64,000 bases of DNA from WHSW01 sp963821345 (GCA_963821345.1 CAWGDM010000002.1:365800-429799), one strand, 5' to 3'; shown: positions 35,174 through 42,949, counted from the stretch's first letter. The notes: generated from the letters alone by a model not told the origin. A program made the numbers and translations.

Positions 35174-35791
35174 ATGAGTGCAGACGCAACACGTGGTCTG
35201 CCACACGAAAACAGCGGAAGCCGGGCGCCCAAGCCCGGCTTCCGCCTGGTTTCGTGGGCGGGCACCATGGCGCTGGCGCTCGCCGCGGCCGTCGCCGCGA
35301 TCATGCTGCTGCCCTCCGTCTTCGGACTCGAGCGCTACGTGATCACCGGCGACTCGATGAGCGGCACCTATGACCGTGGCTCGGTGATCTTCTCCGAGGT
35401 GGTGCCGACCAGCCAGCTCCGCGTCGGAGACGTGATCACCTACCAGCCGCCACCCGCCTCGGGCCCGGACGGGCTGGTCACCCACCGGATCGTCGCGATC
35501 GATCACGACAAGCGCGGCCGCCCCGTGCTGCGCACGAAGGGCGACGCGAACGAGTCCCGCGACCCCTGGCGCTTCACGCTGACCGGCCAAGAGCAGGCGC
35601 GTGCCGTCGCCGGCGTGCCGTACGTCGGCTACGCCTTCGCCGCGCTCGGGGTCCGCGAGGTGCGGATGGCGCTGGTCGGGATCCCGGCGCTGCTCATTGC
35701 CATCGCGCTGCTCGCCGGACTCTGGCGCGAGGCGGGCGAGGAGGTCGCCCGGCGCGACGCGCCGGCGGCCCAGCCAGAGCAGAGGGCGTGA
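35174..35791 (+). CDS. SipW-like signal peptidase I (S26B, ER/archaeal type)
   Basis: 205 aa. N-terminal membrane helix (MALALAAAVAAIMLLPSVF), nucleophile Ser in YVITGDSMSGTYDRGSVI (Ser ~61), His replacing Lys as general base in LVTHRIVAIDH (His ~104), and TKGDANESRDPW with conserved Asp residues. A second membrane helix is near the C-terminus (ALVGIPALLIAIALLAGLW). The Ser-His dyad defines the SipW/ER class, which processes TasA-like precursors. It lies between two precursors carrying the same type of signal, so it is probably dedicated to them. Confidence 0.92.
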   Translation: MSADATRGLPHENSGSRAPKPGFRLVSWAGTMALALAAAVAAIMLLPSVFGLERYVITGDSMSGTYDRGSVIFSEVVPTSQLRVGDVITYQPPPASGPDGLVTHRIVAIDHDKRGRPVLRTKGDANESRDPWRFTLTGQEQARAVAGVPYVGYAFAALGVREVRMALVGIPALLIAIALLAGLWREAGEEVARRDAPAAQPEQRA

Positions 35792-36804
35792 GCCGACGCC
35801 TGCACATCTCCCCGCGTTTGGCGGCGGCTCTGATCGCGCTTGCCGTCCTGACCGCGGGCCCGCGTCTTTCCGACGCTGCCTTCACCGCCCAGAAGTCGAA
35901 TCCGAACAACCAGTTCACCGCGGCGCCGTCGTTCGAGCGCATGCGGGTCGCCTCGGGCTCCTACACCGGCACCGGCATCGACAACCGCAACATCGCGGTC
36001 GCCTTCCAGCCCGATCTCGTGATCGTCAAGGGCAATAACGCGCAGACTGCGGTCGCCAGGTCATCGACGATGAGCGGCGACTCTTCGAAGCCGCTCGCCG
36101 GCGCGGTCGCCAACTCGACCAACATGATCCAGGCGCTGCAGGCCACCGGGTTCCAGGTCGGAACGAATGCTCGGGTCAACACCAACGGCACCACCTATAA
36201 CTGGGTAGCGATCAGCAAGGCCCAGGGGACGATGACCGTTGCCAGCTATACGGGAAACGGCGCCGCGAGCCGCTCGATCACGGGTCTGGGCTACTCGCCC
36301 GAGTCTGTGATGGTGCTCGGCGCGACCGCGGTGGCGCCCGCGCTTCGCCTCTCGGGCATGACGACCGGCTTCGCCTTCGACACGGGCACCGGGATCGCGA
36401 ACTCGATCACCGCGCTCGGCGCCGACGGCTTTACCGTGGGCAATAGCGGGTCGACCAACACGAATGGGGTCGTCTATCACTACGTGAGCTGGAACGATGT
36501 GCCCGGCCTCGCTAAGAGCGGCTCCTACACCGGCAACGGGGTCGCCAACCGCAACCTCACCGGGACCGGGTTTGCGCCCGCGCTGGCGCTGGTACGTTCG
36601 AGCAGCACAACGACCTCGCGGGCGGGTGTCTGGCGTCCATCCGCGCTCGCCGGCACCGCGTCGCTTCGATTCAACGCCGCTGCAAACGACTCGAACGCGA
36701 TCACCGCGCTGCAGGCCGACGGCTTTCAGGTCGGGGCAAACACCGACGCCAACGCCAACGCCAACGCGTATTCCTACCTCGCGCTCAGGGACGAGTCGCC
36801 GTGA
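35788..36804 (+). CDS. Secreted three-repeat surface protein with SipW-type signal
   Basis: 338 aa. Signal segment LAAALIALAVLTAG followed by DAAFTAQKSNPNNQFTA, closely matching the cleavage region of the TasA-like protein two genes upstream. Then three ~94-residue repeats, each starting GSYTGxGxxNRxI (about residues 57, 152, 246), continuing GFxPxLVxV and ending ITALQADGFQVG…NTNGxxYxYxA. Such repeats resemble beta-sandwich modules in phage tail/adhesin-like proteins. Overlaps the signal-peptidase stop by four bases. Probably an exposed adhesin or fibre-tip component (inference). Confidence 0.8.
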   Translation: MSRRLHISPRLAAALIALAVLTAGPRLSDAAFTAQKSNPNNQFTAAPSFERMRVASGSYTGTGIDNRNIAVAFQPDLVIVKGNNAQTAVARSSTMSGDSSKPLAGAVANSTNMIQALQATGFQVGTNARVNTNGTTYNWVAISKAQGTMTVASYTGNGAASRSITGLGYSPESVMVLGATAVAPALRLSGMTTGFAFDTGTGIANSITALGADGFTVGNSGSTNTNGVVYHYVSWNDVPGLAKSGSYTGNGVANRNLTGTGFAPALALVRSSSTTTSRAGVWRPSALAGTASLRFNAAANDSNAITALQADGFQVGANTDANANANAYSYLALRDESP

Positions 36805-37340
36805 CCGTCTGGTCCGTCGCCCGCCTGCTGGCCGCACTGGTGGTACTGATGGCGGCGAGTGTCGCGATCGCGGCGATCGGCGCCCGCAAGCCAAGCGGGG
36901 CCGACGGCCCTTGGATCGAGCTGACACGGGCCTCGAAGGCGCTTGAGATCCACAACTCGCGCGATGGCCGAGCGGTGGTCAAGGGGACGAATCTGGCACC
37001 GGGCGACCGGCGACGGGGTCGGATCACCGTCGGCGTCACGTCGCGTAGTCGGGTGACGCTCGCCGCTGACCGCATCGAGATGAATCCCGGACCCAACGGC
37101 GGCGTGCTCGCCGACGGACTGGCGGTGCGGATCAGAGTGATCGGAGGCGGTAGCCGAAGCTATGAGACCCTCTACGACGGGCCTCTGACCGGGCTTGGCG
37201 AGCGCCGGCTCGGGCGCTGGCGACCGAGCGAGCGCTATCGCTTTCGGGTCCGAGTCAGTTTCCCGTCAAGCGCCGGTTCGCAGGATTCACTGCAGGGCGC
37301 CCGCACGGGCTTCCGGCTCGTTTGGCGAGCAAGCGGCTAA
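36801..37340 (+). CDS. Exported protein with TasA-like beta domain, last gene of the surface locus
   Basis: 179 aa, GTG start overlapping the previous stop (GTGA). Signal segment LLAALVVLMAASVAIAAIGA; then VVKGTNLAPGDRRRGRITVG, equivalent to the MKPGDTATGTVDI block of the first gene, and a C-terminal FPSSAGSQDSLQGARTGFRL like SSAGNVYQGDSSTATFQWDA. So it appears to be a second, shorter and more basic copy of the fold. It lacks the S-F-T cleavage pattern, so processing may differ. Possible anchor or assembly partner (as TapA for TasA), inferred. Confidence 0.7.
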   Translation: MTVWSVARLLAALVVLMAASVAIAAIGARKPSGADGPWIELTRASKALEIHNSRDGRAVVKGTNLAPGDRRRGRITVGVTSRSRVTLAADRIEMNPGPNGGVLADGLAVRIRVIGGGSRSYETLYDGPLTGLGERRLGRWRPSERYRFRVRVSFPSSAGSQDSLQGARTGFRLVWRASG

Positions 37341-37398
37341 CCGCGGACCAAGAACGGGCTGTGATCCGACGCGAAGGCCTCTGACGGCGACGAGAGGA

Positions 37399-37800
37399 CT
37401 ACTCCGACAGCCCGGCGGCTTCGAGGGCTTCCTGCCAGTTGACGAAGCCGCGAAACCGGGTGATCTTCCCGCCTCGCACCCGGAAGTGGATGGCGAACGG
37501 CTGGCCGAAGTCGACCTGGCTGGTGCCCCCCTTCAGTCGGGCGCGGCCCAGCCACACAACCGAGTCACCCAGATCGCGGACCTCGCTCTCCTCCACGCGA
37601 AACACCTCCCAGGCCTCCCAGGTCGCAGCAAACCCGCTGGAGACCTCGTCACGCCCTCGGTAGAGGAGCCGTTCGACGGCGGCAGGACCTCCGGGCTCCC
37701 ACTCGACGTCCGGGGTGAACGATTGTTCCAAGGCCGCCAGATCCCGCTCGTTGAAGGCTTGAACCGCCTGCCTGACGATCTCGACGTTCTCCTGCGACAT
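37399..37800 (-). CDS. SnoaL/NTF2-like protein, solitary member
   Basis: 133 aa, MSQENVEIVRQAVQAFNERD … NWQEALEAAGLSE. Core differs from the others (WEPGGPAAVERLLYRGRDEV, FRVEESEVRDLGDSVVWLGR). Starts at ATG 37800 because the conserved MSQENV start and the GATACT leader coincide there; the frame is open further upstream without support. Converges with the surface locus. Function unknown beyond the fold. Confidence 0.83.
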   Translation of the reverse strand: MSQENVEIVRQAVQAFNERDLAALEQSFTPDVEWEPGGPAAVERLLYRGRDEVSSGFAATWEAWEVFRVEESEVRDLGDSVVWLGRARLKGGTSQVDFGQPFAIHFRVRGGKITRFRGFVNWQEALEAAGLSE

Positions 37801-37815
37801 CGCCCACGCAGTATC
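37801..37815 (-). promoter_or_regulatory. Conserved SnoaL leader (GATACT-N9-ATG)
   Basis: Minus strand reads GATACTGCGTGGGCG directly before ATG 37800, one base different from the copy at 1448-1462. Same spacing as the other four sites. Confidence 0.5.
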
Positions 37816-37931
37816 TCGCGGCGGCGAGGGGAGGGTCGCTCTCACCGCTTCGCACGGAAAGCGATGCCGCGCGGCCCACACTCCTCTCCGGCCAGGGAGC
37901 CCCGGCTAAAGAAACCCGACCGGGCGACGGG

Positions 37932-38288
37932 CTAGTCCAGGTCCCCGATCTCGCCCTGGTACTGGGTCATGCCACGGGCGATGCCGTCGCCGATCGCCGC
38001 GTCGATGACACCTTGGGACTCGACGATCAGGTCGGCCCGCGTGATCCGGCGCCCGAACTCTTCGTCGGCGCGTAGCTTGCCGATCTGCTCCTCGCTGCCG
38101 CGCAGCAGGGCGAAGCCCTGCAGGTCGCCGCCGTGGGGCGTCAGGAGCACCACCTCGAAGTCCTCGATCTTGCCGTCGCCCTGGAGCCCTCCCCAGTACT
38201 CAACGCTCTCGTTGAAAACCTGGACGGCGCGCTTCTCGCGTCCGCGCACCACCTGGCCCCATCCGATGAACAGTGCGGCATCAGCCAT
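37932..38288 (-). CDS. Conserved hypothetical protein (118 aa)
   Basis: Starts MADAALFIGWGQVVRGREKR with GGAGAGGAG upstream. A ferredoxin-like alpha/beta pattern: RAVQVFNESVEYWGGLQGDG, DFEVVLLTPHGGDLQGFALL, LRADEEFGRRITRADLIVES, ending QYQGEIGDLD. The layout resembles DUF3303/ABM-like dimeric small proteins, but I cannot name a family with confidence. Stands alone between a SnoaL gene and a glyoxalase-like gene on the same strand. Confidence 0.72.
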   Translation of the reverse strand: MADAALFIGWGQVVRGREKRAVQVFNESVEYWGGLQGDGKIEDFEVVLLTPHGGDLQGFALLRGSEEQIGKLRADEEFGRRITRADLIVESQGVIDAAIGDGIARGMTQYQGEIGDLD

Positions 38289-38409
38289 TCGCCTCTCCTC
38301 TCCTTGCCAACCTGTGGTCGGCTTCCCCCCGATCATCCACCCGCCGTCGCCGTTGTCAAGTTGGGCTCCGCGAGGGCCGATGCGCAAACGCACGCAGAAG
38401 GCGCGCGAT

Positions 38410-38985
38410 CTACCGGAACTCACGCTCGCCGATCCCGAGCGCTCGCACCGCAGGTGGCCCCTGCACGACCCTAACGGGCAAAGGGGCGAAGTCCAGCCAC
38501 CGCTCCAGCCGGGCGGCGTCGCCGGCGAGCTCGATCCAGGTGATGCCTCCGCCATCGCCGTCCAGGCCCGGATCGAGAGCTCCAGGATCGCGGCTGATGA
38601 AGAACGGCAGGAACGGCTCGTGCATCGCCTGAGCCAAGCCGGTCAAGTGGGCGCTGACCCCTGCCCGCCTGATCGTGGTGATCCCCGTTCCCAGTCGCCG
38701 CGCAACGGGCGCGACGCCATCGACCGCAACGGCCCAGCCGAGCAGGCCGTCGCCGCGGGCGAGGCGTCTCAGCAAGCCACAACCAAAGTCCGACCCTTCG
38801 GCCTCTTCCCGATCGGCCACTGCCAGCAGCTCGAGATAGCCACCGCCCAGCGGCACGATCCGGTTGACCGTCCCGAGTCCTTCGTGGCGTCCACCGCCAC
38901 CGGCCACCAGCCCGAGCTCACTTTCGATCCGGGCGGCCGCTGCATCGAGGTCCGCGGCCGCGTAGATCACGTGATCGATCCGCAC
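38410..38985 (-). CDS. Glyoxalase-like domain protein (VOC superfamily)
   Basis: 191 aa. MRIDHVIYAAADLDAAAARI and LGLVAGGGGRHEGLGTVNRI match the glyoxalase-like PF13468 type, with GGGYLELLAV carrying a potential metal Glu and a second module in HEPFLPFFISRDP and GITWIELAGDAARLERWLDF. Ligand unknown. Single gene. Confidence 0.82.
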   Translation of the reverse strand: MRIDHVIYAAADLDAAAARIESELGLVAGGGGRHEGLGTVNRIVPLGGGYLELLAVADREEAEGSDFGCGLLRRLARGDGLLGWAVAVDGVAPVARRLGTGITTIRRAGVSAHLTGLAQAMHEPFLPFFISRDPGALDPGLDGDGGGITWIELAGDAARLERWLDFAPLPVRVVQGPPAVRALGIGEREFR

Positions 38986-39155
38986 GGGTCACGACGCTAC
39001 TGGGTGCGCGGTCCCCACCGTAGGGGCCTATTCGTCCTCGGCGCTCCGCCGAGGCGGGGCGGTTTTCTCCCGGATAGCGGGCAAAAGCCGCCCCACCGCG
39101 TCGACCAACGGTGCGAAAGAGGGCGCGGCCAAAGGCACACGCCCCCCAGGTCAGT

Positions 39156-39278
39156 TCACAGGCTCACGATGATCGCAATGAGGAGCGCCACGGCGGCGCA
39201 AGCACCCACAACAGCGACCCCGATCCGCATGTCTTTGCTGGCCATATTCTCCGGATATTCCTCGGGACGTTCGGCCAT
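39156..39278 (-). CDS. Forty-residue single-pass membrane microprotein
   Basis: Short gene reading MAERPEEYPENMASKDMRIG followed by one hydrophobic helix (VAVVGACAAVALLIAIIVSL) and TGA. AAGGAG lies nine bases before the ATG, and the hydrophilic-then-hydrophobic layout with helix ending at the stop is typical of real membrane microproteins. No known family recognised. Confidence 0.6.
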   Translation of the reverse strand: MAERPEEYPENMASKDMRIGVAVVGACAAVALLIAIIVSL

Positions 39279-39309
39279 GACTCGATTCTCCTTCGTCCGA
39301 AGCTACGCC

Positions 39310-39786
39310 TCAACCCCCTAGCCCCATCGTCACTTCCTTGAGCGCGTCCTCCAGCTCCGTCGAGGTCCCCGACCAGAACGCAGAGGTGCTGTCGCGAAGC
39401 ATGAGATGGAGCATCGCGACGCCGCGAACGCCGACCGCTCGGTCGCTCTCAAGGTGCTCGGCGATCCCGAGGATGGGGTCGCGAGAGGACTTCACCGCGG
39501 GCGCCACCGGCACGATTGAGCTCAGGCCGGCAGGGTGATCGGCCCGCTCGACCAGGTCGCGCAGGTCGGCCGCCAGGCGACGGCGCATCCGCGCCGAGTG
39601 CAGCTGCTCAGCGCGCTGGCCCAGGAGAGGGTCGGCACTGGGGTCCTCGCCTCGCGACAGCGCTCGGTCGAGGCCGAAGCGCTTCATACGGCAGACGAGG
39701 CCGCGACCCAACCGCAGCCTCTTTTCCGAGCGCCGGGTCGGCGACGCATCGAGCCCGTGGGGCAGATGGTGGTGGCGCAATTCCAT
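39310..39786 (-). CDS. Conserved hypothetical protein of actinobacterial type
   Basis: 158 aa. Region CRMKRFGLDRALSRGEDPSA followed by DPLLGQRAEQLHSARMRRRL resembles a family I associate with Thermoleophilia and related actinobacteria in which basic residues and a DPLL(A/G)xRAxQL motif recur; no function known. No signal peptide or membrane segment. The C-terminus (TSTELEDALKEVTMGLGG) is amphipathic. Confidence 0.6.
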   Translation of the reverse strand: MELRHHHLPHGLDASPTRRSEKRLRLGRGLVCRMKRFGLDRALSRGEDPSADPLLGQRAEQLHSARMRRRLAADLRDLVERADHPAGLSSIVPVAPAVKSSRDPILGIAEHLESDRAVGVRGVAMLHLMLRDSTSAFWSGTSTELEDALKEVTMGLGG

Positions 39787-40015
39787 ACACCACAGTCTGG
39801 AACCGATTCCGTCAAGCGATCGTCAAGATCGCCCCGCCCGGCATCAAGATCTTGTGAAGGTTGGGCGCCGGTCGCTGGGACAGTGAACCGACGGCGTGGT
39901 CTAAGAAGCCTGATGCCTCCGGCGGGTAGAACGTCTTGAGCCTCCGGCGGGCCGACGTCCGAATGACCGGCGGGCGCTTTCCCTCGGCGATAGGGTCGGA
40001 GGCGAGGAGGACAGA

Positions 40016-40486
40016 ATGCCGGCACTAATGATTCACCACGTCGACCTCGCCGTTGGCGACATCGAACGCTCGCTCGAGTTCTACCGCGCGATACTCGGCC
40101 CGCTTGGGCTCGGCTCCCACGTCCGTCCGGTTACGGATGGGGAGGGAGACGAGAATGTCTACCGGACCTACAGGGGCACCGAAGACGTCATCTACCTTCG
40201 TTGGGGCGACCAGTTCATTGCATTCCGACAGGCGGACGGCGGTGAATACCGTTACTACGAGGTCGGTATGGAGCACATTGCCTTTTACGTCGACGCCCGC
40301 GAGGACGTCGATGCCGCTTACAGACGCTGTCTCGACATCGGCGCACGGATCCACTTCCCGCCCGAGGAGGATCGAGACATGCCGGGCTACTACGAGATGT
40401 TCGTCTTCGATCCCGATGGGATGCGAGTCGAGGTTGCTTACAGCCCTGCTGTAACGGTCGGCGGCGTTAGACCGGAAGGCGATTGA
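40016..40486 (+). CDS. VOC-superfamily protein (glyoxalase/dioxygenase fold)
   Basis: 156 aa. First metal-type His in MIHHVDLAVGDIERSLEFYR; second in GMEHIAFYVDAREDVDAAYR; acid ligand region in YEMFVFDPDGMRVEVAYSP. That H…H…E pattern is kept, so an active metal site is likely. Good ribosome-binding site (GAGGAGG) before ATG. Substrate unknown. Confidence 0.87.
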   Translation: MPALMIHHVDLAVGDIERSLEFYRAILGPLGLGSHVRPVTDGEGDENVYRTYRGTEDVIYLRWGDQFIAFRQADGGEYRYYEVGMEHIAFYVDAREDVDAAYRRCLDIGARIHFPPEEDRDMPGYYEMFVFDPDGMRVEVAYSPAVTVGGVRPEGD

Positions 40487-40555
40487 GAGCCGCTTTTCAG
40501 CCACTCGGCGACTCTGAGATGCCCGAAGGAAGAGCGACCCTCCCCGGGGCCGCGA

Positions 40556-40570
40556 CATACTGCGTGGGCG
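40556..40570 (+). promoter_or_regulatory. Conserved SnoaL leader (CATACT-N9-ATG)
   Basis: CATACTGCGTGGGCG directly before ATG 40571: one substitution in the hexamer, spacing of nine unchanged. Confidence 0.45.
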
Positions 40571-40951
40571 ATGTCGCAGGCTGATATCGAGCGGATCAAG
40601 GCGGGCTTGGCGGCCTTCAACGAGGGCGACTATGAGCGAGTGCTGGAGAGGTGGGCTGAGGACGCGGAAATCCGCAGGCTCGGCGGCGCCGAAACGCTGC
40701 GGGGAAAAGAGGCGATCAGGAACTGGCTGACCCCCGACACGGTCGAACAGCGAGGCGAGCCCACCGAGTTCCGCGAGAACGGCGAACGAATCCTCGTGAC
40801 CTGCGATTGGCGGGTACGCGGCACCGGGAGCGGCATCGAGGTCGCTACCAAGGTCTTTCTCCTTTTCACGGTGCGGGGTGACAAGGTGATCCGCTTGGAG
40901 CCCTACCAAGACGAGAAGGAAGCCCTCGAAGCCGCCGGGCTGTCGCAGTAG
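40571..40951 (+). CDS. SnoaL/NTF2-like protein, first of a two-gene run
   Basis: 126 aa, MSQADIERIKAGLAAFNEGD … EKEALEAAGLSQ. The most divergent start among the copies, but the same length and fold (RGKEAIRNWLTP, IEVATKVFLLFTVRGDKVIR). Its stop is followed by GGG and the ATG of the next (broken) copy, keeping the 3-nt junction. Confidence 0.83.
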   Translation: MSQADIERIKAGLAAFNEGDYERVLERWAEDAEIRRLGGAETLRGKEAIRNWLTPDTVEQRGEPTEFRENGERILVTCDWRVRGTGSGIEVATKVFLLFTVRGDKVIRLEPYQDEKEALEAAGLSQ

Positions 40952-40954
40952 GGG

Positions 40955-41356
40955 ATGTCGCAGGAGAACGTGGAGATCGTGCGCCGGGCCTTCGAGGCCT
41001 ACGTTCGGGGCGATCTTGACGCCGCCTACTCGCTACCTCCACCCAGAGATCGAGTTCCACACCTACGCGCGACTCACCCCAGGCCGGTGTCTATCGCGGC
41101 AGAGACGCGGTCCGGGAGTACAACGAGGACCTTTTCGCGCAGTTCGAGAGTCTTCGCGTTGAGGCCGAGGAGTTCGTCGACGCGGGCGATCACGTAGTCG
41201 TCGTGAGCACGCAGCATGCGGTGCCGAAGGGCGGACAACAAGAGATTGACGTCCATATGGCTGGAGCTCTGGACGGTCCGCGACAAGCTGATCGCCGAGC
41301 GCCACTCGTACTCGACCACAGAACAGGCCCTCGAAGCCGCCGGGCTGTCGGAGTAG
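40955..41356 (+). pseudogene. SnoaL-like gene broken by several frameshifts
   Basis: Frame 1 gives MSQENVEIVRRAFEAYVRGD; then successive frames give YLHPEIEFHTYARLTP, VYRGRDAVREYNEDLFAQFE, VEAEEFVDAGDHVVVVSTQH and ELWTVRDKLIAERHSYSTTE before ALEAAGLSE and TAG at 41356. At least three indels are needed to read through, so unlike the single-indel genes this copy looks genuinely degenerate. Overall length (402 bases) is that of an intact member. Confidence 0.8.
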
Positions 41357-41478
41357 GGCGGTCTTTTCGCCCCCTTTGCAGCAAAAAACGGCCCTCAGCG
41401 GTCGTTGATAGATCAGCAGGCGGGAACCCGCCCCAAACGACAGTCGGTGTGCCACCGGCCCGGGCGCGTACCCGTCGG

Positions 41479-41518
41479 GGAGACGGATCACTTTGGACCC
41501 CCCGTACGGTCCGTCTCC
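41479..41518. repeat. Inverted repeat, 9-bp arms
   Basis: GGAGACGGA (41479-41487) and TCCGTCTCC (41510-41518) are perfect reverse complements with a 22-base centre. The arms share the ACGG/CCGT core with the larger repeat 66 bases downstream, so the two probably have a common origin. Confidence 0.6.
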
Positions 41519-41583
41519 TTGCCGATTTTCCGTTTCCGTCGCCGGCAGAAGAACGCACCCGTGGCGCGCGTTGATGCAACGAC

Positions 41584-41638
41584 GGAGGGACGGACCGTCA
41601 CCGGGGGGTGCGAGCGTCGGAATTCGGTCCGTCCCTCC
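41584..41638. repeat. Perfect 14-bp inverted repeat
   Basis: GGAGGGACGGACCG (41584-41597) and CGGTCCGTCCCTCC (41625-41638), 27-base centre containing a further small hairpin CACC-GGGG-GGTG. Long enough to form a stable hairpin; no T-run. May be a terminator between oppositely arranged units, a repeat-family member or a remnant transposon end. Confidence 0.65.
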
Positions 41639-41697
41639 TGACCAAACCTCAACGGCGCGAAGCCGGGGCGGGCGCCAAGCGGAACTTCCGAGCTAGT

Positions 41698-41718
41698 TCG
41701 ACAGCCCGGCGGCTTAGA
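41698..41718 (-). pseudogene. Inverted SnoaL 3'-end remnant
   Basis: The minus strand reads GACCTCTAAGCCGCCGGGCT (then GTC), the …ALEAAGLS tail with an in-frame TAA replacing the Glu codon. It is in the opposite orientation to the neighbouring SnoaL genes, showing that copies have been inverted as well as deleted. Confidence 0.55.
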
Positions 41719-42061
41719 GGTCTTCGGCCCCACCTCGTGGTCGCCCTCCGTGGTTGCTGGTCCCGTCTGTATCCAGTGGCCACGGGTGGAAATTCATTCG
41801 AGCCCAGCATTCACCGAATGCGTTCCCGATCGCTGGCTCGGCAACTCCCCAGCGCCAGCGCTCGAGGCCGCTTCCCGTCGACGCAGCGCATAGAGGTGCC
41901 AGGCGTCTGGGACTGCCGATTCCCGCGACGGTCGCCGAGCGGTACGCGCCGCGGTTCCTTGAGAATGCCCGCCGCTTCACTACGGGTTCTGGGCGACACG
42001 CTCGGGCCCGCCCCGGCCAGCCTGAAAATCGGGCTTCGCTTGCGATCCGGCCCGGTGGCGG

Positions 42062-42076
42062 GATACTGCGCGGGCG
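42062..42076 (+). promoter_or_regulatory. Conserved SnoaL leader (GATACT-N9-ATG)
   Basis: GATACTGCGCGGGCG directly before ATG 42077, identical to the copy at 1448-1462. A possible -35 (TTGCGA) lies 16 bases upstream of GATACT. Confidence 0.5.
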
Positions 42077-42463
42077 ATGTCGCAGGAGAACGTGGAGATC
42101 GTGCGCGAGGCCTGGGATGCCTACTCGCGTGGCGACTACGATCGCATCGCAGGGTTCCACGACCCCCACATAGTGGTGATCAGCTTGGAGGACGGTGCCT
42201 TGTACGGCAACGACGCCGTGCTGGCGAACTACAAACGCTGGAACGAAGCCTGGGAGAGGGCCGATACAACCCTCGAGGACGTGATCGGGCGCGGAGACCG
42301 GGTGTTCGTGACGGTTCGATTCCACGGCCGTGGTCGAGCGAGCGGAGTCGAAGTCGAAACCCACTTCTATGAGGTCTACACGCTGCGCGACGGCAAGGTT
42401 CTGCGCATAGATGAGTACGAACATCGGGCCGACGCCCTCGAAGCCGCCGGACTGTCGGAGTAG
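42077..42463 (+). CDS. SnoaL/NTF2-like protein, first of a run
   Basis: 128 aa, MSQENVEIVREAWDAYSRGD … ADALEAAGLSE. Core FHDPHIVVISLEDGALYGND and VFVTVRFHGRGRASGVEVET; a Glu/His-rich pocket-like region. Followed after GCG by the next copy. Function unknown. Confidence 0.85.
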   Translation: MSQENVEIVREAWDAYSRGDYDRIAGFHDPHIVVISLEDGALYGNDAVLANYKRWNEAWERADTTLEDVIGRGDRVFVTVRFHGRGRASGVEVETHFYEVYTLRDGKVLRIDEYEHRADALEAAGLSE

Positions 42464-42466
42464 GCG

Positions 42467-42856
42467 ATGTCGGAGGAGAACGTGGAATTGGTGCGGAGAC
42501 TCAACGAGGCCCTCGAGGCGAGAGATATCGACACGTTCGTGGCCGCGCACCACCCGGATGCCGAGGCCCGCAACCGCCGGTCGCAGATCGTCGGGCCATA
42601 CCGCGGACACGCCGGCATCCGGCGAATGGCGGAGGAAATGTTCGAGATGGCTCCGGACTTTCAGGTCCGGGTCGACGAAATACGGGACTGCGGGAGCCGC
42701 GTCTTGGTGTTGGGACGCCAGCGCGGGACCGTGGGGGGCGTTCCGGTCGACGAATTGCTTGCCGAGCTCTTCGAGATCAAAGCCGGGAAGGTGGCGAGAA
42801 CCCAAGACTTTTCGACTGTCGAGGAAGCCCTCAAAGCCGCCGGGGTGCGGGAGTAG
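42467..42856 (+). CDS. SnoaL/NTF2-like protein, second of the run
   Basis: 129 aa, MSEENVELVRRLNEALEARD … EEALKAAGVRE. GHAGIRRMAEEMFEMAPDFQ and VLGRQRGTVGGVPVDELLAE form the cone. Both ends have drifted slightly from the consensus, so this copy is older or under different constraint. Its ribosome-binding site GGAG lies inside the last codons (TCG GAG TAG) of the gene before it. Confidence 0.84.
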   Translation: MSEENVELVRRLNEALEARDIDTFVAAHHPDAEARNRRSQIVGPYRGHAGIRRMAEEMFEMAPDFQVRVDEIRDCGSRVLVLGRQRGTVGGVPVDELLAELFEIKAGKVARTQDFSTVEEALKAAGVRE

Positions 42857-42859
42857 GCG

Positions 42860-42910
42860 ATGTCGCAGGAGAACATCCGACGGCTTGACCCCCTCGGAAG
42901 CGCCGGTTAG
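42860..42910 (+). pseudogene. 5' remnant of a third SnoaL gene in the run
   Basis: After the usual TAG-GCG junction an ATG begins MSQENIRRLDPLGSAG and stops at 42910. Only the first five codons match the family, so a copy has been deleted after its start. The site GGAG is lost from the upstream tail (GTGCGGGAGTAG keeps GGGAG), so it could still be translated as a 16-residue peptide. Confidence 0.7.
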
Positions 42911-42949
42911 GGTCGGCTCACCTGCACCACTCGGAAAGAGAGGGCTGAC

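Larger units (their letters stand above)
41357..42076. other. 720-base intergenic region with palindromes and a SnoaL tail remnant
   Basis: No recognisable gene on either strand (a long antisense frame exists but looks spurious). Contents: two related long inverted repeats (41479-41518 and 41584-41638), an inverted SnoaL 3' remnant (~41698-41718), then ~340 bases without visible structure, ending in the conserved SnoaL leader (42062-42076). Confidence 0.5.
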
